A stretch of DNA of 64,000 nucleotides from contig NZ_VORS01000010.1 of the NCBI RefSeq assembly GCF_007997075.1, forward strand, positions 95,222-159,221, written 5' to 3'. The DNA comes from Polaribacter sp. IC073. Its GTDB lineage: Bacteria; Bacteroidota; Bacteroidia; Flavobacteriales; Flavobacteriaceae. The position numbers and the translations under genes are program-made. Positions 1 to 8,161 of the stretch are shown in pieces. The stretch's first letter is position 1. Each line of letters begins with the position of its first letter. The notes under the pieces are model-generated. The model made no database searches. It had not been told where the DNA came from and saw only the letters and a list, made by a program, of their open reading frames with translations.

Positions 1-260
1 ACAAAAACTTTATCAATTTCTCCTGCTTCCTTTCTTTTTGCGTAATGTAAAATAGTATCAATACTTTCTTCTTTGGCTTTACCAATAAAACCACACGTAT
101 TAATTACAACAATATTTCCATCATCCTCTGGATCTTCATGAACAACGTCTTTTCCATTGGCTTTCAACTGTCCCATTAATACTTCAGAATCGTAAATGTT
201 CTTAGAACAACCTAAAGTAACAACGTTAATCTTATTTTTCTTGATGGTTTTTGTACGCAT
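1..260 (-). CDS. rimO: Ribosomal protein S12 methylthiotransferase RimO, N-terminal part (runs off the window)
   Basis: RimO is a radical SAM enzyme that methylthiolates an aspartate of ribosomal protein S12. Only the first 86 codons are present. They contain the start of the MTTase (UPF0004) domain: the 'VTLGCSKN' motif with Cys18 and the 'INTCGF' motif with Cys56, two of the three cysteines that hold the auxiliary Fe-S cluster in this family. The ATG at 258-260 is the first sensible start and directly begins the conserved region. A TAnnTTTG box lies about 80 bases upstream. The radical SAM and TRAM domains must lie beyond the left edge. The identification is firm although the gene is incomplete. 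Confidence 0.93.
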   Translation of the reverse strand, partial: MRTKTIKKNKINVVTLGCSKNIYDSEVLMGQLKANGKDVVHEDPEDDGNIVVINTCGFIGKAKEESIDTILHYAKRKEAGEIDKVF

Positions 261-338
261 ATTTGTAGCTTTTTGCCTTTAGCGATTCGCTTTGAGCAGT
301 ATATTCTTTTATTTTTTGCCTTAATACTATAAAACATT

Positions 339-356
339 AAAACGAGTGCAAAAATA
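339..356 (-). promoter_or_regulatory. Predicted rimO promoter (-7 box)
   Basis: Read on the minus strand, TATTTTTG matches the Bacteroidota -7 consensus TAnnTTTG and is followed by CACTCGTTTT. The same 18 bases occur upstream of def at 29967-29984. This suggests a conserved initiation region as well as the -7 box. No clear -33 TTG was seen. Confidence 0.5.
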
Positions 357-383
357 GTGCTTTTTAAATGATTGGTATTCTTT

Positions 384-2033
384 CTATTGATAGTTTTTAG
401 GCATTTTTCTCACTTTTGTCAATTGTTCAAAAGCATACCCAATTTCTAATAATTTTCTTTCGGAAAAAGGCACTCCAATAAACGTTAAACTTATAGGTTC
501 TCCAGAATTTTTATATCCCATAGGAACCGTAAGTGTTGGGTACTTTGCCACTGCTGCAATACCAGAATGATAGTTGTTAATAGACAGAATAGCATCTAAT
601 TTCTCATCTTTTAAAGCTTCAAAAAATTTTCTTCCTTCTTTTTCTAAATTGTTCTTAATTACCTTTAATTCTCTTAAAGTGGTTTTGTCGTTTACAATCC
701 CGTCAAATAACTGTTGTCCGTAAGGAGCTCTTAAAACAGAATCTTGTAAATTGAATGCAGTCACCTCTTTTACTGACTTTATCTTTATTTTTTTGTCTGC
801 AAATTTAGATAAATACCTTGGTAAATCGTGTTTCATATCGATATTTAACAAGGTTGTAAAACCCTCGAAAGAAATTTCTGGTGGCGTAATTTCTACAATC
901 TCTACACCTACTTTTCGAAATCTTTCTACGGTTGCTGCATAGATAGAATCTGCCATCAGTGTTTTTAAAACGCCTAATTTTCTATCTTCAAATTTTTGTT
1001 TGAATCCATTTTGATAATAATCTTCTTCTATTTTTTTGGAAGCCCGATCTTTTCTATCGTAACCACTCATTGCATTCATAAAAATAGCATTGTCAATTAC
1101 ATTTCTTGTCATGGGGCCGGGAGTATCTAATGTTGAAGAAATTGGTACAATTCCCTTTCTACTAAAAACACCAATGGTTGGCTTTAAACCCACTACAGAA
1201 TTTAAACTAGATGGCGACGTAATAGAACCTGCAGTTTCTGTACCAACTGCTGCTACTGCAAAATTTGCAGCGATGGCAACACCACTTCCCGCAGAACTTC
1301 CGCCGGTTTCAAAAATGCCTCTTCCATACGGATTTAAGGTCTGTCCACCAATTGCAGAATACCCCAACGGACAACCCGAGCAGAAAAAATAAGCCCATTC
1401 ACTTAAATTTACTTTTCCTAAAATTAACGCACCATTTTCGCGCAATTTTTCCACAATAAAAGCGTCTTTGGTGTTTTTATTATCTGCCAAAACGATTGCA
1501 CCTGCAGTTGTTGGCATATCTTTGGTATTGATATTGTCTTTTAATAACACAGGCATTCCGAATATAGAGTGCTCGCTATTCTCTTTTCTGTGCTGATCTC
1601 TTGCTCTTGCTTGTTTTAAAACATCAGGATTTAAACTGATAATGCTGTTTAACGATTTTGTAGAATCACTCTCAAATTTCCGAATTCGGTACAAATAAAA
1701 CAAAGTTAGTTTTTCGTAAGAAAGTTTTCCTTCTTTGATATTTTTTTGAAGCGTAGGAATGTCTTGTTCTAAAATAAGTGGTTTTAATGCAGTATAATTT
1801 TCCTCTGAAAAATAGGCTAAATCTTCATTAAAGGATTCAAAAACAGTATTCATGTCTAAGTATTTAGACTGAAACAGTTTGAATTGCATTCTGTTACTTT
1901 CATGACTTTGCTGTTTTTCTAAAGCTGCAGTTTCGTCATATTTTTTAAAAATAACTAGTGGTCCTTTTTCTTTTTTGGTTTGACAGCCAATAACAAAAGA
2001 AATGGAAACTATACAAAGTAAAAATTTTTTCAT
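384..2033 (-). CDS. Amidase-signature-family lipoprotein
   Basis: A 549-residue amidase-signature enzyme, predicted to hydrolyse an amide bond of unknown substrate. The N-terminus is a lipoprotein signal ending in the lipobox VIGC (Cys17), so it should be anchored to a membrane outside the cytoplasm. The Ser-cisSer-Lys triad is visible as Lys165 (LLKDN), Ser246 (GGSSAGSG) and Ser270 (TAGSIT), with the 24-residue serine spacing usual for the family. Family members include peptide amidases and GatA-like proteins; export argues against GatA. It lies between ftsY/yeiH and rimO and is transcribed towards rimO from its own position. Substrate specificity cannot be read from the sequence. Confidence 0.88.
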   Translation of the reverse strand: MKKFLLCIVSISFVIGCQTKKEKGPLVIFKKYDETAALEKQQSHESNRMQFKLFQSKYLDMNTVFESFNEDLAYFSEENYTALKPLILEQDIPTLQKNIKEGKLSYEKLTLFYLYRIRKFESDSTKSLNSIISLNPDVLKQARARDQHRKENSEHSIFGMPVLLKDNINTKDMPTTAGAIVLADNKNTKDAFIVEKLRENGALILGKVNLSEWAYFFCSGCPLGYSAIGGQTLNPYGRGIFETGGSSAGSGVAIAANFAVAAVGTETAGSITSPSSLNSVVGLKPTIGVFSRKGIVPISSTLDTPGPMTRNVIDNAIFMNAMSGYDRKDRASKKIEEDYYQNGFKQKFEDRKLGVLKTLMADSIYAATVERFRKVGVEIVEITPPEISFEGFTTLLNIDMKHDLPRYLSKFADKKIKIKSVKEVTAFNLQDSVLRAPYGQQLFDGIVNDKTTLRELKVIKNNLEKEGRKFFEALKDEKLDAILSINNYHSGIAAVAKYPTLTVPMGYKNSGEPISLTFIGVPFSERKLLEIGYAFEQLTKVRKMPKNYQ

Positions 2034-2246
2034 GAGTCTGAATTATAACATCAAAGATACTGTTTAAAACCTTTTTAAATATACTTGTTGAATAATGAGA
2101 TTACAACGATAGGAATAAGCAAAAGGATAAACTTCTTAATCAATTAGATAGAAAAACCTCGAGGATATTAAGTTTGTTTCTCAATTTTATTTTTTAGAAC
2201 TTCGCTATTTACAGGTTTAAATTATTAAAATTGTAAATAAGCGCTT
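2034..2246. other. Intergenic region between amidase and lysR genes
   Basis: A divergent intergenic stretch of 213 bases that must hold promoters for the amidase (minus) and the LysR gene (plus). I saw no exact TAnnTTTG box, no RNA gene and no convincing inverted repeat. Confidence 0.5.
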
Positions 2247-3131
2247 ATGAAAACAAAACTTCTTACTTTTAAAGTTGTCGTAAACCATTTAAGTTTTACT
2301 AAAGCTGCCGAACAATTATTTATTTCTCAACCTGCAATCTCTAAAACAATAAGAAATTTAGAAGAAGCATATAAAACGACTCTATTTCTAAGAAAAAGGA
2401 ACTCCATAGAATTAACCAGCGAAGGAAAAGCCTTTTTAATTTACACCAATAAAATTTTAGGTATTTATACGGAAATGGAAAATACATTCTTACACAAAAG
2501 TGAGCATTTCCCTGGTTTGGTAAGCTTTGGTGTTAGCTCAACATTGGCAAATTACATCATGCCTAAAGTAATTGCAAAGTTTAGAGTTCAGTTTCCCAAA
2601 ACAAAATTTAAGATAACTACAGGAAACTCAGACGAAATTGAAGGACTAATATTAAATCAAGAATTAAACTTCGGAATCATAGAAGGTAAGAACACCAATC
2701 GAAAATTACAATTCAATAAATTTACTAAAGATGAAATTGTATTAGTTACTAATGCTAAGAATCAAACTTTTAAAAAAGGAGCTATTAACCTAAAAGTATT
2801 GCAAGAAATTCCGTTTATTTCACGTGAGATGGGCTCCGGAACTAAAGAGATTGTATTTCAATATTTAAACAATCATAATATTAAAAAACTAAACACAGTA
2901 GTCACATTAAATAGTACTGAAGCTATTAAAAATTATCTTTTTAATTCTGACAATTATGCTTTTATCTCGATTCATGCAATATCTGAGGATTTAATAAATA
3001 ACAAACTTAAAATTATTGATGTAAAGGATTTAGCTATTGAAAGATGGTTTTATTTTGTTTCTAGAACCGGATATCAATCAGATTTAATGACTAAATTTGA
3101 AAAATACACCTTAAACAACTATAACTTTTAG
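2247..3131 (+). CDS. LysR-family transcriptional regulator
   Basis: A 294-residue LysR-type regulator. The N-terminal winged helix-turn-helix (about residues 1-60) carries the typical 'LSFTKAAEQLFISQPAIS' pattern, followed by the linker helix and a periplasmic-binding-protein-like effector domain. The gene lies 74 bases upstream of a YeiH-family exporter on the same strand. LysR genes beside yeiH-type genes are common (YeiE/YeiH in enterobacteria), so the exporter is the probable target. Unlike the usual divergent arrangement, the pair here is in tandem, and the exporter has its own promoter-like box. The effector ligand is unknown. Confidence 0.9.
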   Translation: MKTKLLTFKVVVNHLSFTKAAEQLFISQPAISKTIRNLEEAYKTTLFLRKRNSIELTSEGKAFLIYTNKILGIYTEMENTFLHKSEHFPGLVSFGVSSTLANYIMPKVIAKFRVQFPKTKFKITTGNSDEIEGLILNQELNFGIIEGKNTNRKLQFNKFTKDEIVLVTNAKNQTFKKGAINLKVLQEIPFISREMGSGTKEIVFQYLNNHNIKKLNTVVTLNSTEAIKNYLFNSDNYAFISIHAISEDLINNKLKIIDVKDLAIERWFYFVSRTGYQSDLMTKFEKYTLNNYNF

Positions 3132-3152
3132 TTATATCAAACAATAAATTAA

Positions 3153-3186
3153 TTTGCTTTAAAGTTATTTAATGTATCTAATTTTG
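3153..3186 (+). promoter_or_regulatory. Predicted promoter of the yeiH-like gene
   Basis: TTTG at 3153-3156, a 22-base spacer, then TAATTTTG at 3179-3186 matches the Bacteroidota -33/-7 pattern. The ATG follows 19 bases after the -7 box. This allows the exporter gene to be transcribed separately from the upstream lysR gene and is where a LysR protein could act. Confidence 0.5.
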
Positions 3187-3205
3187 TATCGATAAATCAA
3201 ACGAT

Positions 3206-4126
3206 ATGAAAAGTACAGTCACAAAAATAATTTTCTTTTTAATAGCAATTATTGTGCTATTTAGTTCAATTAATAGTGCGACAGCGCTAATAGTAGGATT
3301 TATATTTGCACTGATTTTTAAGAATCCTTTTAAATCTAGTAGTCATAAAGCCATTCATCATTTTTTAAAAATAGCTGTAGTAGGTTTGGGTTTTGGTATG
3401 CTCATAAAAGAAACACTTGCTACCAGTAAACAAGGCTTTAGTTTAACCTTTTTCTCTATTATTCTAACAATTAGTTTAGGACTATTGCTTACTAAGCTAT
3501 TTCAATTAGACAAAAAACTAGGTTATTTAATTACTTCTGGAACAGCTATATGCGGAGGAAGTGCCATTGCTGCAATTTCACCTGTAATTAAAGCGAATAA
3601 CAAATCTATAAGCACTGCTTTAGGAATTGTATTTTTATTAAACTCTATTGCATTATTTGTTTTTCCTGCAGTTGGACATTTGTTACACTTGTCACAAGAA
3701 CAGTTTGGTTTGTGGTGTGCCATTGCAATACACGACACCAGTTCTGTTGTTGGTGCAGCTTTAAGCTACGGGGAAGAAGCCTTAAGAATTGCAACAACCG
3801 TAAAACTATCTAGAACACTTTGGATAATTCCGTTATCAGTTTTTTCAGTTTTCCTTTTTAAAACGAAAGGTGAAAAAATAAAAATCCCCTATTTCATTTT
3901 ACTTTTTATCGTAGCAATATTTATAAATAGTTACCACTTACTTCCTACTTTAATAACAAGTGAAATTGTGTGCTATTCTAAAAGGTTATTAATACTAACA
4001 TTATTTCTTGTAGGGTCTACAATTTCTATAACAGATTTAAAATCAACTGGAATAAAACCAATACTCTTAGCTTTATGTTTGTGGATTTTCATTTCAGTTT
4101 TTTCGCTAATTTATATTGTGTCCTAA
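3206..4126 (+). CDS. YeiH/UPF0324-family putative sulfate/sulfonate exporter
   Basis: A 306-residue polytopic inner-membrane protein of the YeiH (UPF0324, PSE) family. About nine to ten hydrophobic helices run through the whole protein. The family hallmark 'SGTAICGGSAIAAISPVI' occurs around residues 112-129, followed by 'CAIAIHDTSSVVGAA'. The family is annotated as a putative sulfate exporter, but direct evidence is thin, so the substrate is inference. The preceding LysR gene is the probable regulator. The gene ends about 50 bases before a strong hairpin that can stop transcription from both sides. Confidence 0.85.
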   Translation: MKSTVTKIIFFLIAIIVLFSSINSATALIVGFIFALIFKNPFKSSSHKAIHHFLKIAVVGLGFGMLIKETLATSKQGFSLTFFSIILTISLGLLLTKLFQLDKKLGYLITSGTAICGGSAIAAISPVIKANNKSISTALGIVFLLNSIALFVFPAVGHLLHLSQEQFGLWCAIAIHDTSSVVGAALSYGEEALRIATTVKLSRTLWIIPLSVFSVFLFKTKGEKIKIPYFILLFIVAIFINSYHLLPTLITSEIVCYSKRLLILTLFLVGSTISITDLKSTGIKPILLALCLWIFISVFSLIYIVS

Positions 4127-4175
4127 ATAGAAATTAAAGAAAAAAATGATAAAGTGATATTCATTTTTGAACATA

Positions 4176-4202
4176 AAAAAAACTCCTTTAAGGAGTTTTT
4201 TC
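4176..4202. terminator. Bidirectional terminator between yeiH-like gene and ftsY
   Basis: A near-perfect inverted repeat, AACTCCTT with AAGGAGTT, is flanked by A-tracts on the left and T-tracts on the right. It therefore looks like an intrinsic terminator on either strand, and it lies between two convergent genes. Confidence 0.8.
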
Positions 4203-4226
4203 TTTACTTTATAATGAATTTATTTT

Positions 4227-5180
4227 CTACTTAAAAAAAGAATCTACAAACTCGTGCTTGTTAAAAACTTGTAAATCGTCGATGCCTTCTCCTACTCCGA
4301 TATATTTAACAGGTATTTTAAATTGATCTGAAATACCAATTACAACTCCTCCTTTTGCTGTACCATCTAATTTCGTAACTGCCAAAGAAGTAACTTCGGT
4401 TGCTAAGGTAAATTGTTTTGCCTGTTCAAATGCATTTTGACCAGTAGAACCATCTAAAACCAATAAAACTTCATGTGGTGCGTCTACTATTACTTTTTGC
4501 ATTACACGTTTAATTTTTGTCAACTCATTCATTAAATTGACTTTATTATGCAATCTACCAGCAGTATCTATAATTACAACATCTGCATTTTGTTTTACCG
4601 CAGATGTTAACGTATCAAACGCTACAGAAGCAGGGTCAGACCCCATATCTTGACGTACAATTGGCACATCTGTTCTATCTGCCCAAACCTGTAGTTGATC
4701 TATGGCTGCTGCTCTAAAAGTATCTGCTGCTCCTAAAACTACTTTTAAACCTTGTTTTTTAAATTGTGCTGCCAACTTACCAATTGTAGTTGTTTTACCA
4801 ACTCCGTTCACACCAACAACCATTATTACATACGGTTTTTTATCTGCTGGAATTGTAAATTCGGTTTCATTACCAAGATTGGTTTCAGATAATAAACCTG
4901 CAATTTCTTCTCTAAGAATTTTATTCAGTTCGTCTGTACCAACGTATTTGTCTTTGGCAACTCTTGCTTCTATTCGTGTAATAATTTTTAACGTAGTATT
5001 TACACCAACATCAGAAGCCACTAGAACCTCTTCTAAATTATCTAAAACATCGTCATCTACTTTAGATTTACCCGCAACAGCTTTAGATAGTTTATCTAAA
5101 AAATTAGTTTTTGTTTTCTCTAAACCTTTGTCTAATGTTTCCTTTTTTTCTTTTGAAAATATCTTTTTAAAAAAACTCAT
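4227..5180 (-). CDS. ftsY: Signal recognition particle receptor FtsY
   Basis: FtsY is the SRP receptor GTPase that brings ribosome-nascent chain complexes to the Sec translocon. The 317-residue protein has a helical N domain followed by the G domain: P-loop GVNGVGKT (123-130), DTFRAAA (153-159), DTAGR (205-209) and TKLDGTAKGG (269-278). It lacks the long acidic A domain of E. coli FtsY, as is usual for short FtsY proteins. It follows the rpmB-rpmG-DUF4295 genes on the same strand, a standard flavobacterial arrangement, although a repeat and a terminator separate them. The SRP RNA gene is in the same window near 16.3 kb. Confidence 0.97.
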   Translation of the reverse strand: MSFFKKIFSKEKKETLDKGLEKTKTNFLDKLSKAVAGKSKVDDDVLDNLEEVLVASDVGVNTTLKIITRIEARVAKDKYVGTDELNKILREEIAGLLSETNLGNETEFTIPADKKPYVIMVVGVNGVGKTTTIGKLAAQFKKQGLKVVLGAADTFRAAAIDQLQVWADRTDVPIVRQDMGSDPASVAFDTLTSAVKQNADVVIIDTAGRLHNKVNLMNELTKIKRVMQKVIVDAPHEVLLVLDGSTGQNAFEQAKQFTLATEVTSLAVTKLDGTAKGGVVIGISDQFKIPVKYIGVGEGIDDLQVFNKHEFVDSFFK

Positions 5181-5265
5181 TTTTATATTTTATACGATAC
5201 AAAGAATACGTTAAAAAACGTGCCATTTGTTGGGTTTGGTCAAATTGTCACTTAAAATGCCTTTT

Positions 5266-5340
5266 GCGTTAGCGATAGAGGCTTTGCTGGAGCTCCTTGC
5301 AAAGAGCGACTGCCGAAAGCGCGACCTTTAGGGAACGCCC
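5266..5340 (-). repeat. Intergenic dispersed repeat, GGGCGTTCCC...CTAACGC type
   Basis: Read on the minus strand, the element starts GGGCGTTCCCTAAAGGTCGCG and ends CTAACGC, with the arms TTTGCAAGGAGCTCCAGCAAA forming a partly self-complementary middle. A related element with the same ends lies at 15129-15213. The local base composition is much more GC-rich than its surroundings. It lies between ftsY and the ribosomal-protein terminator and encodes nothing obvious. Confidence 0.55.
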
Positions 5341-5367
5341 AAAAATACGGAATAATAAGGCACAAAA

Positions 5368-5399
5368 AAAGCTACTTTCTAAAATTAGAAAGTAGCTTT
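5368..5399 (-). terminator. Intrinsic terminator after rpmB-rpmG-DUF4295
   Basis: Two perfect 14-base arms (AAAGCTACTTTCTA and TAGAAAGTAGCTTT) flank a four-base loop and are followed on the minus strand by a T-run. It closes the small ribosomal-protein operon 22 bases after the last stop codon. Confidence 0.9.
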
Positions 5400-5420
5400 A
5401 TATATTTTGTATAGTAAATA

Positions 5421-5573
5421 TTACTTTTTTGCTAAAAAGCCATCTACTTTCTCTGGTTGCATAATTGATTCTACAAAAGTGTAAGCTCCTGTTTTTGGAG
5501 ATTTTACCATTTTTATAGCTTTACATAATCTTTTTGAAGATGTTTGTAATGATGCTACTGTTTTTTTTGCCAT
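5421..5573 (-). CDS. DUF4295 small basic protein (probable ribosome component)
   Basis: A 50-codon ORF starting MAKKTVASLQTSSKR and ending VDGFLAKK, with stop codon at 5421-5423. It matches the DUF4295 family, a short lysine-rich protein found in Bacteroidota directly after rpmG. That position and its basic charge point to a ribosomal protein. A novel protein named bL38 was reported in the Flavobacterium johnsoniae ribosome structure; I believe this is that family, but I cannot verify the link from sequence alone. The gene lies 52 bases after rpmG and just before the operon's terminator. Confidence 0.88.
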   Translation of the reverse strand: MAKKTVASLQTSSKRLCKAIKMVKSPKTGAYTFVESIMQPEKVDGFLAKK

Positions 5574-5625
5574 TGTCTAAATGTTTTTAATCTATATGCT
5601 CTGTTCTGAGTTCTAGATATATTAA

Positions 5626-5808
5626 TTATTTAATTTCTTTGTGAACAGTCATTTTATTTAAGATAGAGTTAAATTTCTTAATCTCCATTCTATCAGGACT
5701 GTTTTTCTTGTTCTTTGTTGTAATGTATCTAGAAGTACCTGGTTTACCAGTTGCTTTGTGTTCTGTACATTCTAATATTACTTGAACTCTGTTACCTTTT
5801 TTTGCCAT
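5626..5808 (-). CDS. rpmG: 50S ribosomal protein bL33
   Basis: A 60-residue bL33 protein of the large ribosomal subunit. It begins [18 protein letters not shown] and contains the family pattern '[21 protein letters not shown]'-like core. Only one cysteine is present, so it is the zinc-free (C-minus) form. It lies 27 bases downstream of rpmB and upstream of the DUF4295 gene in the same operon. Length and content are normal for the family. Confidence 0.96.
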   Translation of the reverse strand: MAKKGNRVQVILECTEHKATGKPGTSRYITTKNKKNSPDRMEIKKFNSILNKMTVHKEIK

Positions 5809-5835
5809 CTCTGTATAATTTTAATCTGCTTGAAC

Positions 5836-6075
5836 TTACTTAGTTAAAAATCCGTTAGCTCTCGCTTCTTTTATAACTGCAGAAATTCCTTTCTTGTTAA
5901 TATTTTTTAAAGCAGACGCAGATACTTTTAAAGTGATCCATTTATCTTCTTCTGGAATGTAAAAACGCTTGTTCATTAGATTAGCGTCAAACTTTCTCTT
6001 TGTTCTATTCAAAGCGTGAGAAACATTGTTCCCAACCATTGCTTTTTTTCCTGTTAATTCACAAACTCTAGACAT
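5836..6075 (-). CDS. rpmB: 50S ribosomal protein bL28
   Basis: A 79-residue bL28 protein. The start is placed at the ATG at 6073-6075, giving MSRVCELTGKKAMVGNNVSH, the conserved N-terminus of bL28. An upstream in-frame ATG at 6126 would add 17 residues without family similarity and would overlap the predicted promoter at 6116-6123. The rest (NRTKRKFDANLMNKRFYIP, IKEARANGFL) is typical of Bacteroidota bL28. First gene of the rpmB-rpmG-DUF4295 operon. Confidence 0.95.
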   Translation of the reverse strand: MSRVCELTGKKAMVGNNVSHALNRTKRKFDANLMNKRFYIPEEDKWITLKVSASALKNINKKGISAVIKEARANGFLTK

Positions 6076-6115
6076 CTTTTCGACAGTATTTATAGTGTTA
6101 TCTCTAAACGAGGTG

Positions 6116-6123
6116 CAAATGTA
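6116..6123 (-). promoter_or_regulatory. Predicted rpmB operon promoter (-7 box)
   Basis: TACATTTG on the minus strand fits TAnnTTTG and is followed by CACCTCG, resembling the TTTGCACTCG context of the rimO and def promoters. It gives an rpmB leader of roughly 35 bases and supports the shorter rpmB start. Confidence 0.5.
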
Positions 6124-6163
6124 CATATAAATCTAATTCTGAACAAAACAATTTTACACATTT

Positions 6164-7405
6164 TTAAAGAATTTCTTTTCGCAAGATTTCTAATGATTTA
6201 CTAACAGTTCTATTAATGACCTTTTCTCTGGGTTGGCCAAAGTTAAATTCTTGCACAATTTCTTTCTCATCTGAGATAAAAGCAACGTAAACTACGCCTA
6301 CACTTTTATCTGTATCATCTGTTGTGGGGCCTGCATTTCCTGTTACTGCAATTGCGTAATTTGTTTGCAGTTTCTCTTTGACTCCTCTCGCCATTTCTAA
6401 CGCTACTTCTTTACTTACAACCGTATGTTTTTGTATCGTTTCTGCGGAAACCCCCAATAAATTAATTTTTGTTTCTGCAGAGTACGCTATAATACTTCCT
6501 TTATAATAGGCAGATGAACCTGCTACCGAAACTAAAGTCGCTGCTATTTGACCACCCGTTACACTTTCTGCAGTAGCAATTGTTTTATTCGCTTTCTTTA
6601 ACAACTCGCCTACACTTCTCTCTAAAGAGCTATCATCATCTAAACCTGTAATAATTTCTGGTATTAATTGATAAATTGCTTTTACCTTCTCATTCAATGC
6701 TTTTTCTAGAATTTCTCTGTTTTCGCCTTTGGCGGATAAACGCAGTCTAACTTTACCAAAAGAGGGCAAATAAGCCAACTTGATATAAGCCGGTAAATTG
6801 TTTTCAAATTCTTCAATTCTTTCGGCAATCATACTTTCGCCTGCACCATAGGTCATAATTGTTTTATGAATAATAAAAGGCAACTTAAATTGTTTCTGAA
6901 TTCTTGGTAAAACCTGCTCGATAATTAATCCCTTCATTTCATAAGGAACTCCTGGAAGTGACACAAAGACAGTATTATTTTCATAAAACCACATTCCTGG
7001 TGCCGTTCCTAAATTATTCATTAATAGGGTAGCTTTTGAAGGCAATTGTGCTTGCGTACGCTGAATTTCCTGAAATGGATGCTTTATCTTTTGAAACAGT
7101 TCTTTTATATGCGCTACAACTTCGGGATACTCTACAATAGCATCATCTTTAAAAAATTCTGCAATTGTTTTCTTAGTGATATCATCTTTTGTAGGGCCTA
7201 AACCTCCAGTAATGATAACAATAGCGACTCTTTCTTGTGCTTCTTTAAAGGCATTAAGAATGTGCTGTTTATCATCTTGAATAGACGTTATTTGATATAC
7301 TGAAACTCCGATTTTATTTAATTGCTGACCAATCCACTGTGAATTTGTATCTACAATTTGTCCGATTAGAATTTCGTCTCCTATAGTTATGATTTCTGCT
7401 TGCAT
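6164..7405 (-). CDS. cinA: CinA-family protein (nicotinamide-nucleotide amidohydrolase)
   Basis: A 413-residue two-domain CinA protein. The N-terminal MoaB-like (COG1058) domain shows 'ITIGDEILIGQIVDTNS' and 'GGLGPTKDDITK'. The C-terminal PncC-like domain, which deamidates nicotinamide mononucleotide in pyridine nucleotide recycling, shows 'ATAESVTGGQIAA' and 'VTGNAGPT'. The start is the ATG at 7403-7405 (MQAEIITIGDE), because an upstream start at 7429 adds only eight unconserved residues. It sits between a FAH-family gene and rpmB on the same strand, a common flavobacterial order. Some homologues are called competence/damage-inducible protein A; that role is not shown here. Confidence 0.94.
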   Translation of the reverse strand: MQAEIITIGDEILIGQIVDTNSQWIGQQLNKIGVSVYQITSIQDDKQHILNAFKEAQERVAIVIITGGLGPTKDDITKKTIAEFFKDDAIVEYPEVVAHIKELFQKIKHPFQEIQRTQAQLPSKATLLMNNLGTAPGMWFYENNTVFVSLPGVPYEMKGLIIEQVLPRIQKQFKLPFIIHKTIMTYGAGESMIAERIEEFENNLPAYIKLAYLPSFGKVRLRLSAKGENREILEKALNEKVKAIYQLIPEIITGLDDDSSLERSVGELLKKANKTIATAESVTGGQIAATLVSVAGSSAYYKGSIIAYSAETKINLLGVSAETIQKHTVVSKEVALEMARGVKEKLQTNYAIAVTGNAGPTTDDTDKSVGVVYVAFISDEKEIVQEFNFGQPREKVINRTVSKSLEILRKEIL

Positions 7406-7458
7406 ATATTTTAAAATTTCAGACCCCACAATTTTAAAACCTGTGAAATCTCAATAAT

Positions 7459-8067
7459 TTACTTCACTCTAATATTAAAAGCTTCTTTGCCTGCTATAAT
7501 TCCTTTTAAATGATCATTCTCTACAACTTTACCAACTCCTGCGGGTGTTCCTGTAAAAATAATGTCTCCTTTTTTTAAGGTAAAGTATTGCGAAACATAA
7601 GAAATCAATTCATCTGTTTTCCACAACATTGCATTGGTGTTTCCATCTTGAACAATCTCATCATTCTTATACAATTGAAATTGTAAGTTTTCTAAGTCGA
7701 AATCTTCCTTCGGATAAAACTCACCTACAACTGCGCTTCCATCAAATGCTTTCGCTTTTTCCCAAGGCAATCCTTTTTCTTTGCATTTAGCTTGCACATC
7801 TCTCGCTGTAAAATCAATTCCTAATCCGATTTCATCATAATATTTATGCGCAAACTTTGCATCTATGTGTTTTCCTACTTTATTAATTTTTATCAAAACC
7901 TCTACTTCATAATGAACATCTTTAGAAAAAGGGGGAATAAAAAAAGGATTTTTTCTTGGTAAAATAGCAGAATCTGGCTTTAGAAAAACAACAGGATTAT
8001 CTGGTCTCTCGTTGGCTAACTCTTCAATATGCTTTGCGTAATTGCGCCCAATACAGATTATTTTCAT
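7459..8067 (-). CDS. Fumarylacetoacetate hydrolase family protein
   Basis: A 202-residue single-domain FAH-family enzyme. It begins 'KIICIGRNYAKHIEELANE', then 'PVVFLKPDSAILP', 'HYEVEVLIKI' (metal-binding glutamates) and 'FTGTPAGVGKV', the expected order for small FAH hydrolases/isomerases such as acylpyruvase or oxaloacetate decarboxylase-type proteins. The substrate cannot be fixed. It lies just upstream of cinA on the same strand. Confidence 0.9.
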   Translation of the reverse strand: MKIICIGRNYAKHIEELANERPDNPVVFLKPDSAILPRKNPFFIPPFSKDVHYEVEVLIKINKVGKHIDAKFAHKYYDEIGLGIDFTARDVQAKCKEKGLPWEKAKAFDGSAVVGEFYPKEDFDLENLQFQLYKNDEIVQDGNTNAMLWKTDELISYVSQYFTLKKGDIIFTGTPAGVGKVVENDHLKGIIAGKEAFNIRVK

Positions 8068-8161
8068 TTTTATGTATTGAAAATTAAATGGTTCAAAAAT
8101 TAAAATTCATGCTTTTATTTATACTCGACTGCAAACTGCAACTGAATTACTGCCTACTTTT

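Noticed and set aside
4702..5214. 170-codon open frame on the plus strand opposite ftsY
   Set aside because: It is antisense to a fully conserved gene, has no recognisable domain and shows the amino-acid bias expected from reading a real gene backwards.
6076..6126. Upstream start for rpmB
   Set aside because: The 17 extra residues are not part of bL28 and overlap the predicted -7 box at 6116-6123.
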